This document shows, piece by piece, positions 17,292 to 25,953 of a DNA stretch of 64,000 nt. Position 1 is the stretch's first letter, and each line of letters begins with the position of its first letter. The notes under the pieces were generated by a model. That model saw only the letters and a program-made list of their open reading frames with translations. It ran no database searches and was not told where the DNA came from. A program made the translations under genes and the position numbers. This DNA is from a virus: positions 1 through 64,000 of IMG/VR virus record IMGVR_UViG_3300032093_006886. One strand, written 5' to 3'.

Positions 17292-18176
17292 ATGGAAAAA
17301 AAATATAGTTTATTTCACATTGAGGGTGGTTTGGGTAAGCACGTTCTAGCTACAGCGGTAGCCCAATGTATAAAAAATAATCACCCGGACAGAGAATTAA
17401 TAATTGTTTGTGCTTACCCAGAAATATTTCTAAACTTAGATTTTGTTGATCGAGTATATAGACTTGGTATGACACCATATTTCTACGACGATTTTATTAA
17501 TAATAAAGATACTATGGTATTTAAACATGAACCATATTTTACCGATGATCACATACACAAAAGATTACATTTATTGTTAAATTGGTGTAAACTACATAAT
17601 TTAAAATATAATAACGAACAACCTGTTTTAAAATTCAATATTAGACAATTACAAATAGCACATGGTAAATGGTTAAGAGAAAAACCGGTAATGGTTATTC
17701 AAACAAATGGTGGTCCGTTACAAGAACAACCACACACATATTCATGGACTAGGGATATTCCATATGAAGTAGCTCAAAAAATTGTTGAGGTATTTTCCGA
17801 GAAATATCATATAATCCAAGTTTGTCGACATGAACACAACTCTTTACCCAATGTTGAGGTTGTACATGAACCATTATCAAATATGGAATTATTTTCAATG
17901 TTATTAGCTTCAGAAAAAAGATTATTAATTGATTCATCACTACAACACGCTTCGGCAGCTTTAGGTCTCCAGTCAACAGTTCTTTGGGTTGGGACATCTC
18001 CGGTTGTGTTTGGGTATGGGTTACACAAAAATATAGTGGCTACATTACCAAATACTGTTAAATTACCAGATAGTTATTTATTTGACTACGACTTCAATGG
18101 TACAACACATGAATGTCCTATGTTCGATAATAATATTTTTAATTTGGATGAGATTGTCGAGTCCTTACAAAATTAG
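17292..18176 (+). CDS. GT9/heptosyltransferase-like GT-B protein
   Basis: The 294-residue protein has LFHIEGGLGKHVLATAVA at its start (GT-B N-terminal loop) and LIDSSLQHASAALGLQSTVLW near the C-terminus, the donor-binding pattern of GT9-type and related enzymes. It lacks the Cys-x2-Cys cluster of its neighbour. It forms the end of a three-gene glycosyltransferase run. Likely role: sugar transfer onto phage surface protein or host glycan; unproven. Confidence 0.75.
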   Translation: MEKKYSLFHIEGGLGKHVLATAVAQCIKNNHPDRELIIVCAYPEIFLNLDFVDRVYRLGMTPYFYDDFINNKDTMVFKHEPYFTDDHIHKRLHLLLNWCKLHNLKYNNEQPVLKFNIRQLQIAHGKWLREKPVMVIQTNGGPLQEQPHTYSWTRDIPYEVAQKIVEVFSEKYHIIQVCRHEHNSLPNVEVVHEPLSNMELFSMLLASEKRLLIDSSLQHASAALGLQSTVLWVGTSPVVFGYGLHKNIVATLPNTVKLPDSYLFDYDFNGTTHECPMFDNNIFNLDEIVESLQN

Positions 18177-18207
18177 AATTAGAAAAGAAAATTACTAAAC
18201 CTGGGGG

Positions 18208-18214
18208 TATTTAT
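18208..18214 (+). promoter_or_regulatory. late-type promoter motif (TATTTAT)
   Basis: TATTTAT 11 bases before the ATG at 18226, inside a short inverted repeat (GGTAT at 18206-18210 with ATACC at 18221-18225). Confidence 0.45.
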
Positions 18215-18225
18215 GGTTATATACC

Positions 18226-19182
18226 ATGAGTCAAAGTATAACCATAGATAGTATAAATTTTGACGGTGAATTAGCTACCGTTATTTTTAAACCGGATAAT
18301 GATAATGTTGTCATTAATCTAGGTCAAGTTACGTTACCGTTTATTTTTTTCCCGGACTTATTAGTACCACCAAGGGAAGTGTACGGTGTCTATACGATAC
18401 TAGTTGAGAATGGGGATTGTCCGAATATATTAAATGTTCCAAGACCTACCCCCACACCAACACCAACTGTGACTCCGACAAGGACACAAACACCTACACC
18501 AACACCAACTGTAACACCAACACCAACATTTGATCCTTGTAAGGTACCAACCCCAACACCAACGAACACACCAACGAATACCGTTACCCCAACTGTAACA
18601 CCAACACCAACTGAAACTTGTACAAGTCCTTGTGGATGTCCACATCCAAGTAATACACCAACCCCAACAAAAACACCAACACCCACACCAACATATCAAA
18701 TATGTAAATCAACACCTACACCTACACCAACAGTTACTCCAACAAACACAGTTACTCCAACAAATACTATGACACCTACCCCTACCAATACTACCACACC
18801 AACGAATACACCAACACCAACACCTAGTAGTTCACCGGAACCAGACTTACCAGGAATTTATTTTGGTAAATTTAGTGGTTCGTCAATAACTAGTGGGGAC
18901 TCTTCACTTCTTACTTTCGAGTATACAAATGACCCAACAGATGATTATGTTACATTTACGAGTAGTGTTACACCATACTGGGGATACATTTTAATACCGA
19001 TATCATTACCACAACCAACAGGATTTAGAAATAGTACGATTGGTTGTAATGGATTTAACATACCAACAAACAATATAGGTACAATAATTATAGTAGATGG
19101 AAATGGATTCCAGATAAATTACAATGTCTACAGAACCTTTAATGACTTCTTGGGTACTGTTGATTGTTGGTTATGTAGTTAA
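18226..19182 (+). CDS. mucin-like Thr/Pro-rich surface protein
   Basis: The 318-residue protein has three parts: a strand-rich N-terminal domain (about 1-70), a Thr-Pro tract (about 73-207) with many [16 protein letters not shown] and TVTPT units broken by two short Cys-containing inserts (DPCKVP and [10 protein letters not shown]), and a C-terminal strand-rich domain ([17 protein letters not shown] to the end). Thr-Pro tracts of this type are extended and are classic O-glycosylation acceptors in mucins. It lies directly after three glycosyltransferase genes. No signal peptide is seen, consistent with a virion protein assembled in the cytoplasm. Confidence 0.75.
   Translation: MSQSITIDSINFDGELATVIFKPDNDNVVINLGQVTLPFIFFPDLLVPPREVYGVYTILVENGDCPNILNVPRPTPTPTPTVTPTRTQTPTPTPTVTPTPTFDPCKVPTPTPTNTPTNTVTPTVTPTPTETCTSPCGCPHPSNTPTPTKTPTPTPTYQICKSTPTPTPTVTPTNTVTPTNTMTPTPTNTTTPTNTPTPTPSSSPEPDLPGIYFGKFSGSSITSGDSSLLTFEYTNDPTDDYVTFTSSVTPYWGYILIPISLPQPTGFRNSTIGCNGFNIPTNNIGTIIIVDGNGFQINYNVYRTFNDFLGTVDCWLCS
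18442..18846 (+). repeat. degenerate short-period repeat encoding the Thr-Pro tract
   Basis: Six-base units of the ACACCA/ACCCCA type repeat imperfectly. The tract is in frame and codes for the mucin-like region; the antisense open frame is only a by-product. Confidence 0.85.
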
Positions 19183-19190
19183 AAAATATT

Positions 19191-21098
19191 ATGCCAAGTT
19201 TTAGTTTTTCAGGTGGGGTTGAGGTTCTGGGATTTATTTCCCCCACGGATACAAATGATACATACCCAGTAATTGACCCATTGTATGGTATTGACGGTTT
19301 ACGAAATGTTAATACTATAACCGAATTAAACTCAATAACAAATCAAAGGAGACGACCTGGGATGGTTGTTGGTGTGAATGACGGTTCAATATATTACAAA
19401 TTAAATTCGCCACCATGGAATGGATCATTAAGTGATTGGTCAATATTCCAAAGTGGGGGTGGTGGTGGTACCTTTACTGGGGGTACAATAAGTGGGGATA
19501 CAATATTCACACAGGGAGTTACAGCTACAACATTAAATGTTAACGGTGTGAGTATTACTGGTGATACATATACTACGGGTGGAACTTATTCATCTGGTAT
19601 TTTAAATTTTTATTATAATACTGGTGGTGGGTATCAAATTAGTGGATTAGACACAACTAATACATATATTACAGGATTTACATATGATAATATAAATACA
19701 TTTAGTATTGATGATAACTCTGGAAATACATTTTCATCATCTATAAACGTATTATCAGCGACAACAATAAGTGGTGGAACATTTTACGGGGACGGATCTA
19801 ATTTAACCAATACACCAGATAAATATATAACGGATTTATCATTTAACAATTCAAATTATAATTTAACGGTAACAAGAAACGATTTGTGGAGTGATACAGT
19901 TAGTTTATCAATATTATCTAGTGATATGACTATAACTGGTGGTACATATAATTCTGGTAGTGGTGTCGCGACATTTACAAATAATTCAGGTGGGACATTT
20001 AATGTTTCTGGTTTTTTAGTTGGGTATACTGATCACTATGTAACCGGGTATACATATGATGACTCAAATACTTTTAACATCTATGATAATTCTGGGAATA
20101 CTTTTTCAGCGTCAATAAACACGATGACCGGTTTAACGGTAAATGGGACTTTATCCGCGACAACATATTTGAATTTACCGGTAACTACAGATACAAACTT
20201 TGCAAATACCGATTTAACATTTACTGGTTATAGGGTTCACGATTTGGATGGTTACGGGGTGTATTTGTCAACTGATGGTACATCCTATAGTGAAGGTTAT
20301 TTAGGTATTGATACCTCATCTGTTTCTTTGGGAATGTTAACACCTAGCGGATCCTCAATCATATATCAAACCGTAAATCCAACAACACCTGGTATTATCG
20401 AATACTCAGCGGGTGAGGAGATTAGAAAACACACAATAACAGAATCAATATTTTATGTTTATCAAGACCGTAATTTTGTTATTAGAGATGATAACGATAA
20501 TCATGATTTTCTAACGGTTGATGGTTTACAAGATGAGGTTAATATTAAGGGAAATTTTAATGTTAGTGGGAACACAATAATGTCTGGAAGTTCTCAGAAT
20601 GTATTAACAATTATTGGTTCCGGGAATACATCGTCACCACCAATTTTTAGTGTTCAAGGATCTAACGGAGAATTATTTAGTGTAAATGATAGTCTAATCG
20701 GATCGTTGTTTAGTGTAAATGATATTTCCGGAATACCAATATTTGAGGTGTTTTCAGATAACACAATACTAATGGGTTCATACCTTGCCCCATCATTAAA
20801 TACAACGGTTAGGGTTTTACCACCTGTGGGTACTACAAACGTATACTCTTTACCATTGAGTGCGTATACCGGAGCTTGGTTTGAGTATACTGTTAAAAGT
20901 ACTACCGGAGCTAGGTCAGGACAAATAATGTCAATCTTTAGTGGTACAACCGTTAACATTACTGAAACTACAACCACTAGTATAGGTGTTACGACACCAA
21001 TAACATTTAACATGATTTCTAACGGTACTAACGCTACTCTTAGAGTATCTGTTATTTCCGGTACCTGGGAGGTTAGAGTTATAATAAGAAGTATTTAA
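19191..21098 (+). CDS. modular tail fibre protein
   Basis: A 635-residue, Thr/Ser/Gly-rich beta-structured protein. It contains several copies of a GGTY...L......G.F module (for example about residues 125-155 and 248-285), phage-fibre phrases such as SGGTFYGDGSNLTN and GNFNVSGNTIM, and a C-terminal strand-rich region with NVYSLPLSAY and WEVRVIIRSI. These are features of long phage tail fibres and side fibres. The stretch GYTDHYVTGYTYD is almost identical to part of the 908-residue fibre at 29553, also at DNA level. It starts eight bases after the mucin-like gene, so co-transcribed. Confidence 0.75.
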   Translation: MPSFSFSGGVEVLGFISPTDTNDTYPVIDPLYGIDGLRNVNTITELNSITNQRRRPGMVVGVNDGSIYYKLNSPPWNGSLSDWSIFQSGGGGGTFTGGTISGDTIFTQGVTATTLNVNGVSITGDTYTTGGTYSSGILNFYYNTGGGYQISGLDTTNTYITGFTYDNINTFSIDDNSGNTFSSSINVLSATTISGGTFYGDGSNLTNTPDKYITDLSFNNSNYNLTVTRNDLWSDTVSLSILSSDMTITGGTYNSGSGVATFTNNSGGTFNVSGFLVGYTDHYVTGYTYDDSNTFNIYDNSGNTFSASINTMTGLTVNGTLSATTYLNLPVTTDTNFANTDLTFTGYRVHDLDGYGVYLSTDGTSYSEGYLGIDTSSVSLGMLTPSGSSIIYQTVNPTTPGIIEYSAGEEIRKHTITESIFYVYQDRNFVIRDDNDNHDFLTVDGLQDEVNIKGNFNVSGNTIMSGSSQNVLTIIGSGNTSSPPIFSVQGSNGELFSVNDSLIGSLFSVNDISGIPIFEVFSDNTILMGSYLAPSLNTTVRVLPPVGTTNVYSLPLSAYTGAWFEYTVKSTTGARSGQIMSIFSGTTVNITETTTTSIGVTTPITFNMISNGTNATLRVSVISGTWEVRVIIRSI

Positions 21099-21099
21099 G

Positions 21100-21843
21100 A
21101 TGAGTTATCATTTTTTCCCAAATATAGTTACGGATGGTTTGGTGTTTCATATAGACGCACAAAATTCTAAATCGTACAATAATATAGGTACCGAAGCTTA
21201 TTCACTTGTAAAACGTGAAAATGGGTCAAACTTTAGAAGATTAACAATTCAAAGTGGGGTGACAATTCAGTCAATGAATGATATTAGTTATTTTTTTTTA
21301 AATGGAGTAAACTATCTATCGTCGACTGGTTTCGGAACCCCAATGGTTAACATACCCCCAAACATAACTTACGCTAGTTGGTTTAGTCATGATAGAAGTT
21401 TATCTCAAGGTAGTGTGTTATTTTTACCTGGTACCGGAGCGTCAATTAATAGAACTTGGTTATACCCATTTGGTAATAGTATTAATTTTGCACTAACAGA
21501 TGGTACGGCACAATTTGGTGTGACATATAATCAATTCACTGCATCTAATTTTCCAAATGAATTTAATTATGTGGTGGCTACATGTCAATTGGAGCCTAGT
21601 TTAACAGCCAGTACTTTATCGATATATATCAATGGTAATTTAGTAAGACAACTAACAAATCAAGGTAGAGTTTCAGGTAGACCATCTGGACCAAATGAAC
21701 CAGATATTGGTAGGGGTTCTAGTGCTGGTAGTACTAGATTTAACGGAAAAATAGCTACAGCTTCAATATATAATAAATGTTTAAGTTTAGACGAAATAAG
21801 ACAAAACTATAATACTTTAAAAGGTAGATTTAATCATAATTAA
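21100..21843 (+). CDS. LamG/concanavalin-like lectin domain protein
   Basis: The 247-residue protein starts with DGLVFHIDAQNSKSY and continues with ITYASWFSHD, LSIYINGNLVRQL, RFNGKIATASIYNKCLS and DEIRQNYNTLKGRF, which is the typical LamG/concanavalin jelly-roll of phage and bacterial adhesins. It is likely a virion surface protein that binds carbohydrate. The start lies one base after the fibre stop, and a two-base-gap neighbour follows, so it belongs to the same operon. Confidence 0.8.
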   Translation: MSYHFFPNIVTDGLVFHIDAQNSKSYNNIGTEAYSLVKRENGSNFRRLTIQSGVTIQSMNDISYFFLNGVNYLSSTGFGTPMVNIPPNITYASWFSHDRSLSQGSVLFLPGTGASINRTWLYPFGNSINFALTDGTAQFGVTYNQFTASNFPNEFNYVVATCQLEPSLTASTLSIYINGNLVRQLTNQGRVSGRPSGPNEPDIGRGSSAGSTRFNGKIATASIYNKCLSLDEIRQNYNTLKGRFNHN

Positions 21844-21844
21844 A

Positions 21845-22141
21845 ATGGCACATCAAGTAATAATTTCTGGAACAACGGGTACGTCACCTTACGAAATACA
21901 AGTTTGTGATATAACAAACACATATTGTTATTTGGTATCTAGTGGTGAGACAATACCCCCAGCATATATTTTTTATGTACCACCGCCATTAGATGTTGTT
22001 GAATCATTTTTATTAAAAATAATAGATTCGAATGGGTGTGAGAGATTTGAATTGTTAACTTGTCCGGTGGAAAATAAAATGTTTGAGGACGGTATTTTCT
22101 TTTTATTCGAGGATGGGGTTGAGTATATTTTTGAGGGATAG
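21845..22141 (+). CDS. small protein, unknown
   Basis: A 98-residue protein with strand-rich N-terminal part (HQVIISGTTGTSPYEIQVC) and two cysteine pairs, ending in repeated FEDGIFFLFEDGVEYIFEG-like units. It may be a small Ig-like structural or chaperone protein of the fibre operon. It is packed between fibre genes on both sides, which supports it being real. Confidence 0.65.
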   Translation: MAHQVIISGTTGTSPYEIQVCDITNTYCYLVSSGETIPPAYIFYVPPPLDVVESFLLKIIDSNGCERFELLTCPVENKMFEDGIFFLFEDGVEYIFEG

Positions 22142-22142
22142 A

Positions 22143-22149
22143 TATTTAT
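22143..22149 (+). promoter_or_regulatory. late-type promoter motif (TATTTAT)
   Basis: TATTTAT only four bases before the ATG at 22154. If used, the transcript would be nearly leaderless. Confidence 0.35.
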
Positions 22150-22153
22150 TGGT

Positions 22154-23620
22154 ATGCCACAACAAAGACTTACAGATAGAACCTTAGCTCCTTACGTTGA
22201 TAAGGATACTTTAATTCATATTGTTAACACTGGGGACACCATACAATATAGTGGTGGATCCTCATATAAAACAACTTTAGAGAATTTAATTCCAATATTT
22301 TCTGGTAATTCAGGTTCTTTTGTTACCGGTGGTACGTATAACAACACCACAGGAACGTTAACATTAATTAATAGTACCGGTGGTACAAATTCAATCACAG
22401 GGTTTACAACTGGTGGTACTTCGACAAGTTATGGAATATTTGGTATATCCGATAGTTTAGGTGAATACACATACTATTCAACGTTACAATCAGCTATAAA
22501 CGCTGCTTCATCCGGTGATGTGATACAAATGTTTGCTAACGTTACTGAATCTTCACCTGTTACCGTAATTTTAAAGGATGGTGTTGATTTAAATATGAAT
22601 GGGTACACATACACTCTAGACAGAAACTCCACAGACCATTGTTTAACTGATAATAATCTTACGGTTAATTGTAAAATATATAATGGTAATATTGTTAGAA
22701 GTAATGTGTCATACGTTAATGATACAACATCACTTTGTCTATATGTTCAAAATACTAATACCGTAATTGAAACTGTGGGTGTTTATTTCATATCACCAGC
22801 GACAACCGGAATAAATAATAACGGTACGGTTAGAGGGTCTTTAGTTGAATCCTACACTAGGGGGGTTGTTAATAGTGGCAAACTATATTCATTAAATGTT
22901 ATAGCTACACTTGAAACTGCGATATATTGTAACTCGATTACTTCCGAGGTTTACGATTGTATTGGTAGATCAAACGGTTTAGGTTTTGGTATTGGTATGT
23001 TGATGCCGTCATTTGCTGGGTCAATAACAAATTCAGTCGGGTACTCCCTCGGAAACGCTGGAATATATGCCGCTAACGTAAATAGAATACAGTCTTGTGT
23101 TGGTTATAGTACAGCAAGTGATGGAATGGCCATCCTCAACTCAATAGCTCAAGACTGTAAGGGTTATTCAAGTGGTGGTATCGGTATGGATTTGGAGAAC
23201 GTGTATTTGGGTACGAATATGTTGGGGTATTCATACACATTTCTTGGTGTTAATGTTTCAGTACCAACTAATGGTGTGAATTCCAAATTAGAAAATTTAA
23301 CATCTAGTTCAGCCACCAACTATAGTTGTGGGTTAAGTGCTTTAGGTACCGCGTCATTGGTGGTTAAAAATTTACAATCAACCTCATTATTGTCTGGTGG
23401 ATCCGGATACGCTTGTACTGTAAGTGGGAATAATAATATAAAAATAATGGGTGGTTCATTAGACGTTTGGAACTCGGCTGAGTGTTTAACGTCAAGTCTA
23501 CCAATAACGGTAGCTTTTGTTAATTTGTCATTTAAAACATCAGCGACCCCACCAGTGAATACCAACATATCACAGGGAAGTTTGGGCCTTATAGATAGTT
23601 ATGGAAATATAAAAGTTTAA
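22154..23620 (+). CDS. beta-helix tail fibre/spike protein
   Basis: A 488-residue protein. The N-terminal about 60 residues (LTDRTLAPYVDKDTLIHIVN, YKTTLENLIPIF) resemble the attachment domain of two other fibres here (at 28899 and 29553). A connector TGGTYNNTTGTLTL follows, then YSTLQSAINAASSGDVIQMF, the usual lead-in to a right-handed parallel beta-helix, and about 300 residues of short strands and Gly/Asn turns. Such proteins are fibres or tailspikes, sometimes with glycan-cleaving activity; no catalytic site could be assigned. Confidence 0.75.
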   Translation: MPQQRLTDRTLAPYVDKDTLIHIVNTGDTIQYSGGSSYKTTLENLIPIFSGNSGSFVTGGTYNNTTGTLTLINSTGGTNSITGFTTGGTSTSYGIFGISDSLGEYTYYSTLQSAINAASSGDVIQMFANVTESSPVTVILKDGVDLNMNGYTYTLDRNSTDHCLTDNNLTVNCKIYNGNIVRSNVSYVNDTTSLCLYVQNTNTVIETVGVYFISPATTGINNNGTVRGSLVESYTRGVVNSGKLYSLNVIATLETAIYCNSITSEVYDCIGRSNGLGFGIGMLMPSFAGSITNSVGYSLGNAGIYAANVNRIQSCVGYSTASDGMAILNSIAQDCKGYSSGGIGMDLENVYLGTNMLGYSYTFLGVNVSVPTNGVNSKLENLTSSSATNYSCGLSALGTASLVVKNLQSTSLLSGGSGYACTVSGNNNIKIMGGSLDVWNSAECLTSSLPITVAFVNLSFKTSATPPVNTNISQGSLGLIDSYGNIKV

Positions 23621-23632
23621 TAATATTACACA

Positions 23633-23812
23633 ATGAAAGATTTACAACAAATAGTGGTTCAATTAACAAATAGTCCTGATGTTAGATCAATACTACAGTA
23701 TGGTAATGATTTTTTACCTGAATCACAAACCTTAGTTAAATACGACGATTTAAATCAAGACGAAAAGGATATTTGGGATAATTTTATACTAATGTTAAAA
23801 ACTAAAGTATAG
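23633..23812 (+). CDS. small acidic protein, 59 residues
   Basis: An ATG at 23633 opens a 59-codon frame ending TAG at 23810-23812. It starts 12 bases after the beta-helix fibre stop. The product (start MKDLQQIVVQLTNSPDVR) looks helical, with a Trp-containing acidic second half (LNQDEKDIWDNFILML). It could be a small fibre-associated or assembly protein. No family recognised. Position and compact spacing support it as real. Confidence 0.6.
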   Translation: MKDLQQIVVQLTNSPDVRSILQYGNDFLPESQTLVKYDDLNQDEKDIWDNFILMLKTKV

Positions 23813-23854
23813 TTTATTTTTTTTTGTTTCATGATATATTTTAAATAAAAAATC

Positions 23855-25102
23855 ATGAAGATATTCATTCAAATCGCTTCATATAGGGATCCACAATTAG
23901 TCCCGACAATAGAAGACGCTATTAGTAAATCAAAACATCCTAAAAATTTAGTATTTGGTATCGCTCGTCAATACCACCCAGAAGATAAATTTGATGATCT
24001 TTCATCTTATGAAGAAGATAAAAGATTTAGAGTTCTAAATATTCCACACGAGGAATCTAAAGGTGTTTGTTGGGCTCGTAATCAAGTACAACAACTGTAC
24101 GGTGGTGAGGAATATACACTACAGATTGATTCACACATGAGATTTGATCAAGACTGGGATCAAACATTAATAGATATGTTATCTGATCTACAGGATAAGG
24201 GATATAAAAAACCCCTATTAACCGGATATGTATCATCTTTCGATCCAGAAAACGATCCAGATGGTCGGGTTGTTGACCCTTGGAGGATGGTTTTTGATCG
24301 GTTCACCCCAGAGGGTTGTGTTTTCTTTTTACCGGAGACAATTCCTGGGTGGAAAGATTTAACCGAACCGATAACATCTAGATTTTACTCAGCTCATTTT
24401 TGTTTTACTCTTGGTCAATTTAGTGTTGAGGTACAACACGACCCGGAATATTACTTTCATGGTGAGGAAATTTCTATAGCTGTTAGAGCTTATACACACG
24501 GTTATGATTTGTTTCATCCCCATAAAACTGTTATTTGGCACGAATACACCAGAAAAGGTAGAACAAAACAATGGGACGATGATAAAGTTTGGTACTTAAA
24601 AAATGAATCTTCACACAAAAAAAACAGGGAGGTATTAGGTGTGGATGGTGAAGTATATAACGGTGACCTTGGTAAATATGGTTTTGGTACCGAAAGAACA
24701 ATTAAGGATTATGAAAAATATTCCGGTGTTTTATTCTCTAAAAGAGCTGTACAAAAATACACCATAGATAAGAAATACCCACCAAATCCATACGACTTTG
24801 AAACCGAAGAGGATTGGGTTGAGAGTTTTTCATCAATTTTTAAACACTGTATTGATGTATCCTTTTTACAGGTACCGGAAAACGATTACGAATATTGGGT
24901 GGTTGCTTTTCACGATAAAACAGATGAAACAATCTATAGACAAGACGCTAGTACAGATGAGATAAAAATGATGATGACTGATCCAGACGGATATTGTAAA
25001 ATATGGAGACAATTTAACACTAAAGAAAAACCGGCTTATTGGGTTGTTTGGCCATACTCAAAATCAAAAGGTTGGTGTGATCGTATAACAGGAAATTTAT
25101 AA
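23855..25102 (+). CDS. GT60-like (GlcNAc-transferase family) glycosyltransferase
   Basis: The 415-residue protein begins IFIQIASYRDPQLVPTI and has KGVCWARNQVQQLY, then LQIDSHMRF with a DSH metal site (Asp92, His94), CFTLGQFSVEV and HGEEISIAVRAYTHGYDLF. This is the pattern of the GlcNAc family (CAZy GT60), whose eukaryotic members add GlcNAc to hydroxyproline of Skp1 or to Thr of Thr/Pro-rich mucins in trypanosomatids. The last 130 residues are an extra domain. Two proteins with long Thr-Pro tracts are encoded nearby (18226 and 27657), so they are natural candidate acceptors. Acceptor role is inferred. Confidence 0.8.
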   Translation: MKIFIQIASYRDPQLVPTIEDAISKSKHPKNLVFGIARQYHPEDKFDDLSSYEEDKRFRVLNIPHEESKGVCWARNQVQQLYGGEEYTLQIDSHMRFDQDWDQTLIDMLSDLQDKGYKKPLLTGYVSSFDPENDPDGRVVDPWRMVFDRFTPEGCVFFLPETIPGWKDLTEPITSRFYSAHFCFTLGQFSVEVQHDPEYYFHGEEISIAVRAYTHGYDLFHPHKTVIWHEYTRKGRTKQWDDDKVWYLKNESSHKKNREVLGVDGEVYNGDLGKYGFGTERTIKDYEKYSGVLFSKRAVQKYTIDKKYPPNPYDFETEEDWVESFSSIFKHCIDVSFLQVPENDYEYWVVAFHDKTDETIYRQDASTDEIKMMMTDPDGYCKIWRQFNTKEKPAYWVVWPYSKSKGWCDRITGNL

Positions 25103-25107
25103 TAAAT

Positions 25108-25953
25108 ATGAAAACATTAATTTACACGTCAATATACTCAAATTTATGGGGAACTGAATTTGGTGGTAGACCGTCGAGACATTATCACTACAGATCTTCA
25201 TTAAAAAATATTTTAAACTTAGAAGCTAATAAATTTATTTGTTTTGTACCGCAAGAAGAGTTGAATGATTTAAAAAATCATTTTTATAATAACTGGGGTG
25301 TTTCACCAGAAAAACTTGAGTTTATTGTTTTTGATTTACATGACACTAAATATTTTAATCAGATTAGATCTTTAAAAGATTTAGAACTTATGAAGACTAT
25401 TGACCGATGTTTTGAAGTTCAGTATAATAAATTTTTTTGGTACGATATGTTAGAGAATAAAAACCAATATGATAGAATATATTGGTTTGACGCTGGACTA
25501 TCACATAGTGGGTTATTCCCCGAAAATTTAGCTTACGGTACTGGTTATGATAGGTATTACTCATTCACATCATTTAATAGTGGATTTTTAAATAAACTTA
25601 ATGATATGTCAGATGAAAAATTTATTTTGGTTGGGAAGAATAATACCGGTAGATTTTTCTGGTCACAAACCTTACCAACCAAGTATTATATAGATTACCA
25701 AAGGGATCACCATGTTATAGGTGGATTTTTTGGTGGGAAACCTGAATTATTTTCAAACTTTAGGGATCAATTTGAGAACTTACTGGTTGAGTTACTCAAT
25801 AGTGAGAAGGAGTTATATATGGAAGAACAAATACTATCTTGTTTATTTTATAACAATAATAACGGTATTAATTTAATTTCTTTTGATGACTGGTATAGAA
25901 GACCTGAACACACTGACGATAGTATAAAATATTTTTACAATATATTTGATTAA
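25108..25953 (+). CDS. HtrL/YibB-family putative glycosyltransferase
   Basis: A 281-residue protein beginning with LIYTSIYSNLWGTEFGGR and containing YWFDAGLSHSG, GGFFGGK and an EEQILSCLFY region. These match the HtrL/YibB family, which is associated with LPS or surface glycan genes and is assigned a GT-A-like fold. Its stop overlaps the start of the next gene (TAATG), which carries a domain of the same family. Confidence 0.7.
   Translation: MKTLIYTSIYSNLWGTEFGGRPSRHYHYRSSLKNILNLEANKFICFVPQEELNDLKNHFYNNWGVSPEKLEFIVFDLHDTKYFNQIRSLKDLELMKTIDRCFEVQYNKFFWYDMLENKNQYDRIYWFDAGLSHSGLFPENLAYGTGYDRYYSFTSFNSGFLNKLNDMSDEKFILVGKNNTGRFFWSQTLPTKYYIDYQRDHHVIGGFFGGKPELFSNFRDQFENLLVELLNSEKELYMEEQILSCLFYNNNNGINLISFDDWYRRPEHTDDSIKYFYNIFD

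Noticed and set aside
18390-18699. Antisense open frames rich in Gly-Val or Trp-Cys opposite the Thr-Pro tract
   Set aside because: They are by-products of the short repeat; there is no start context or plausible domain.
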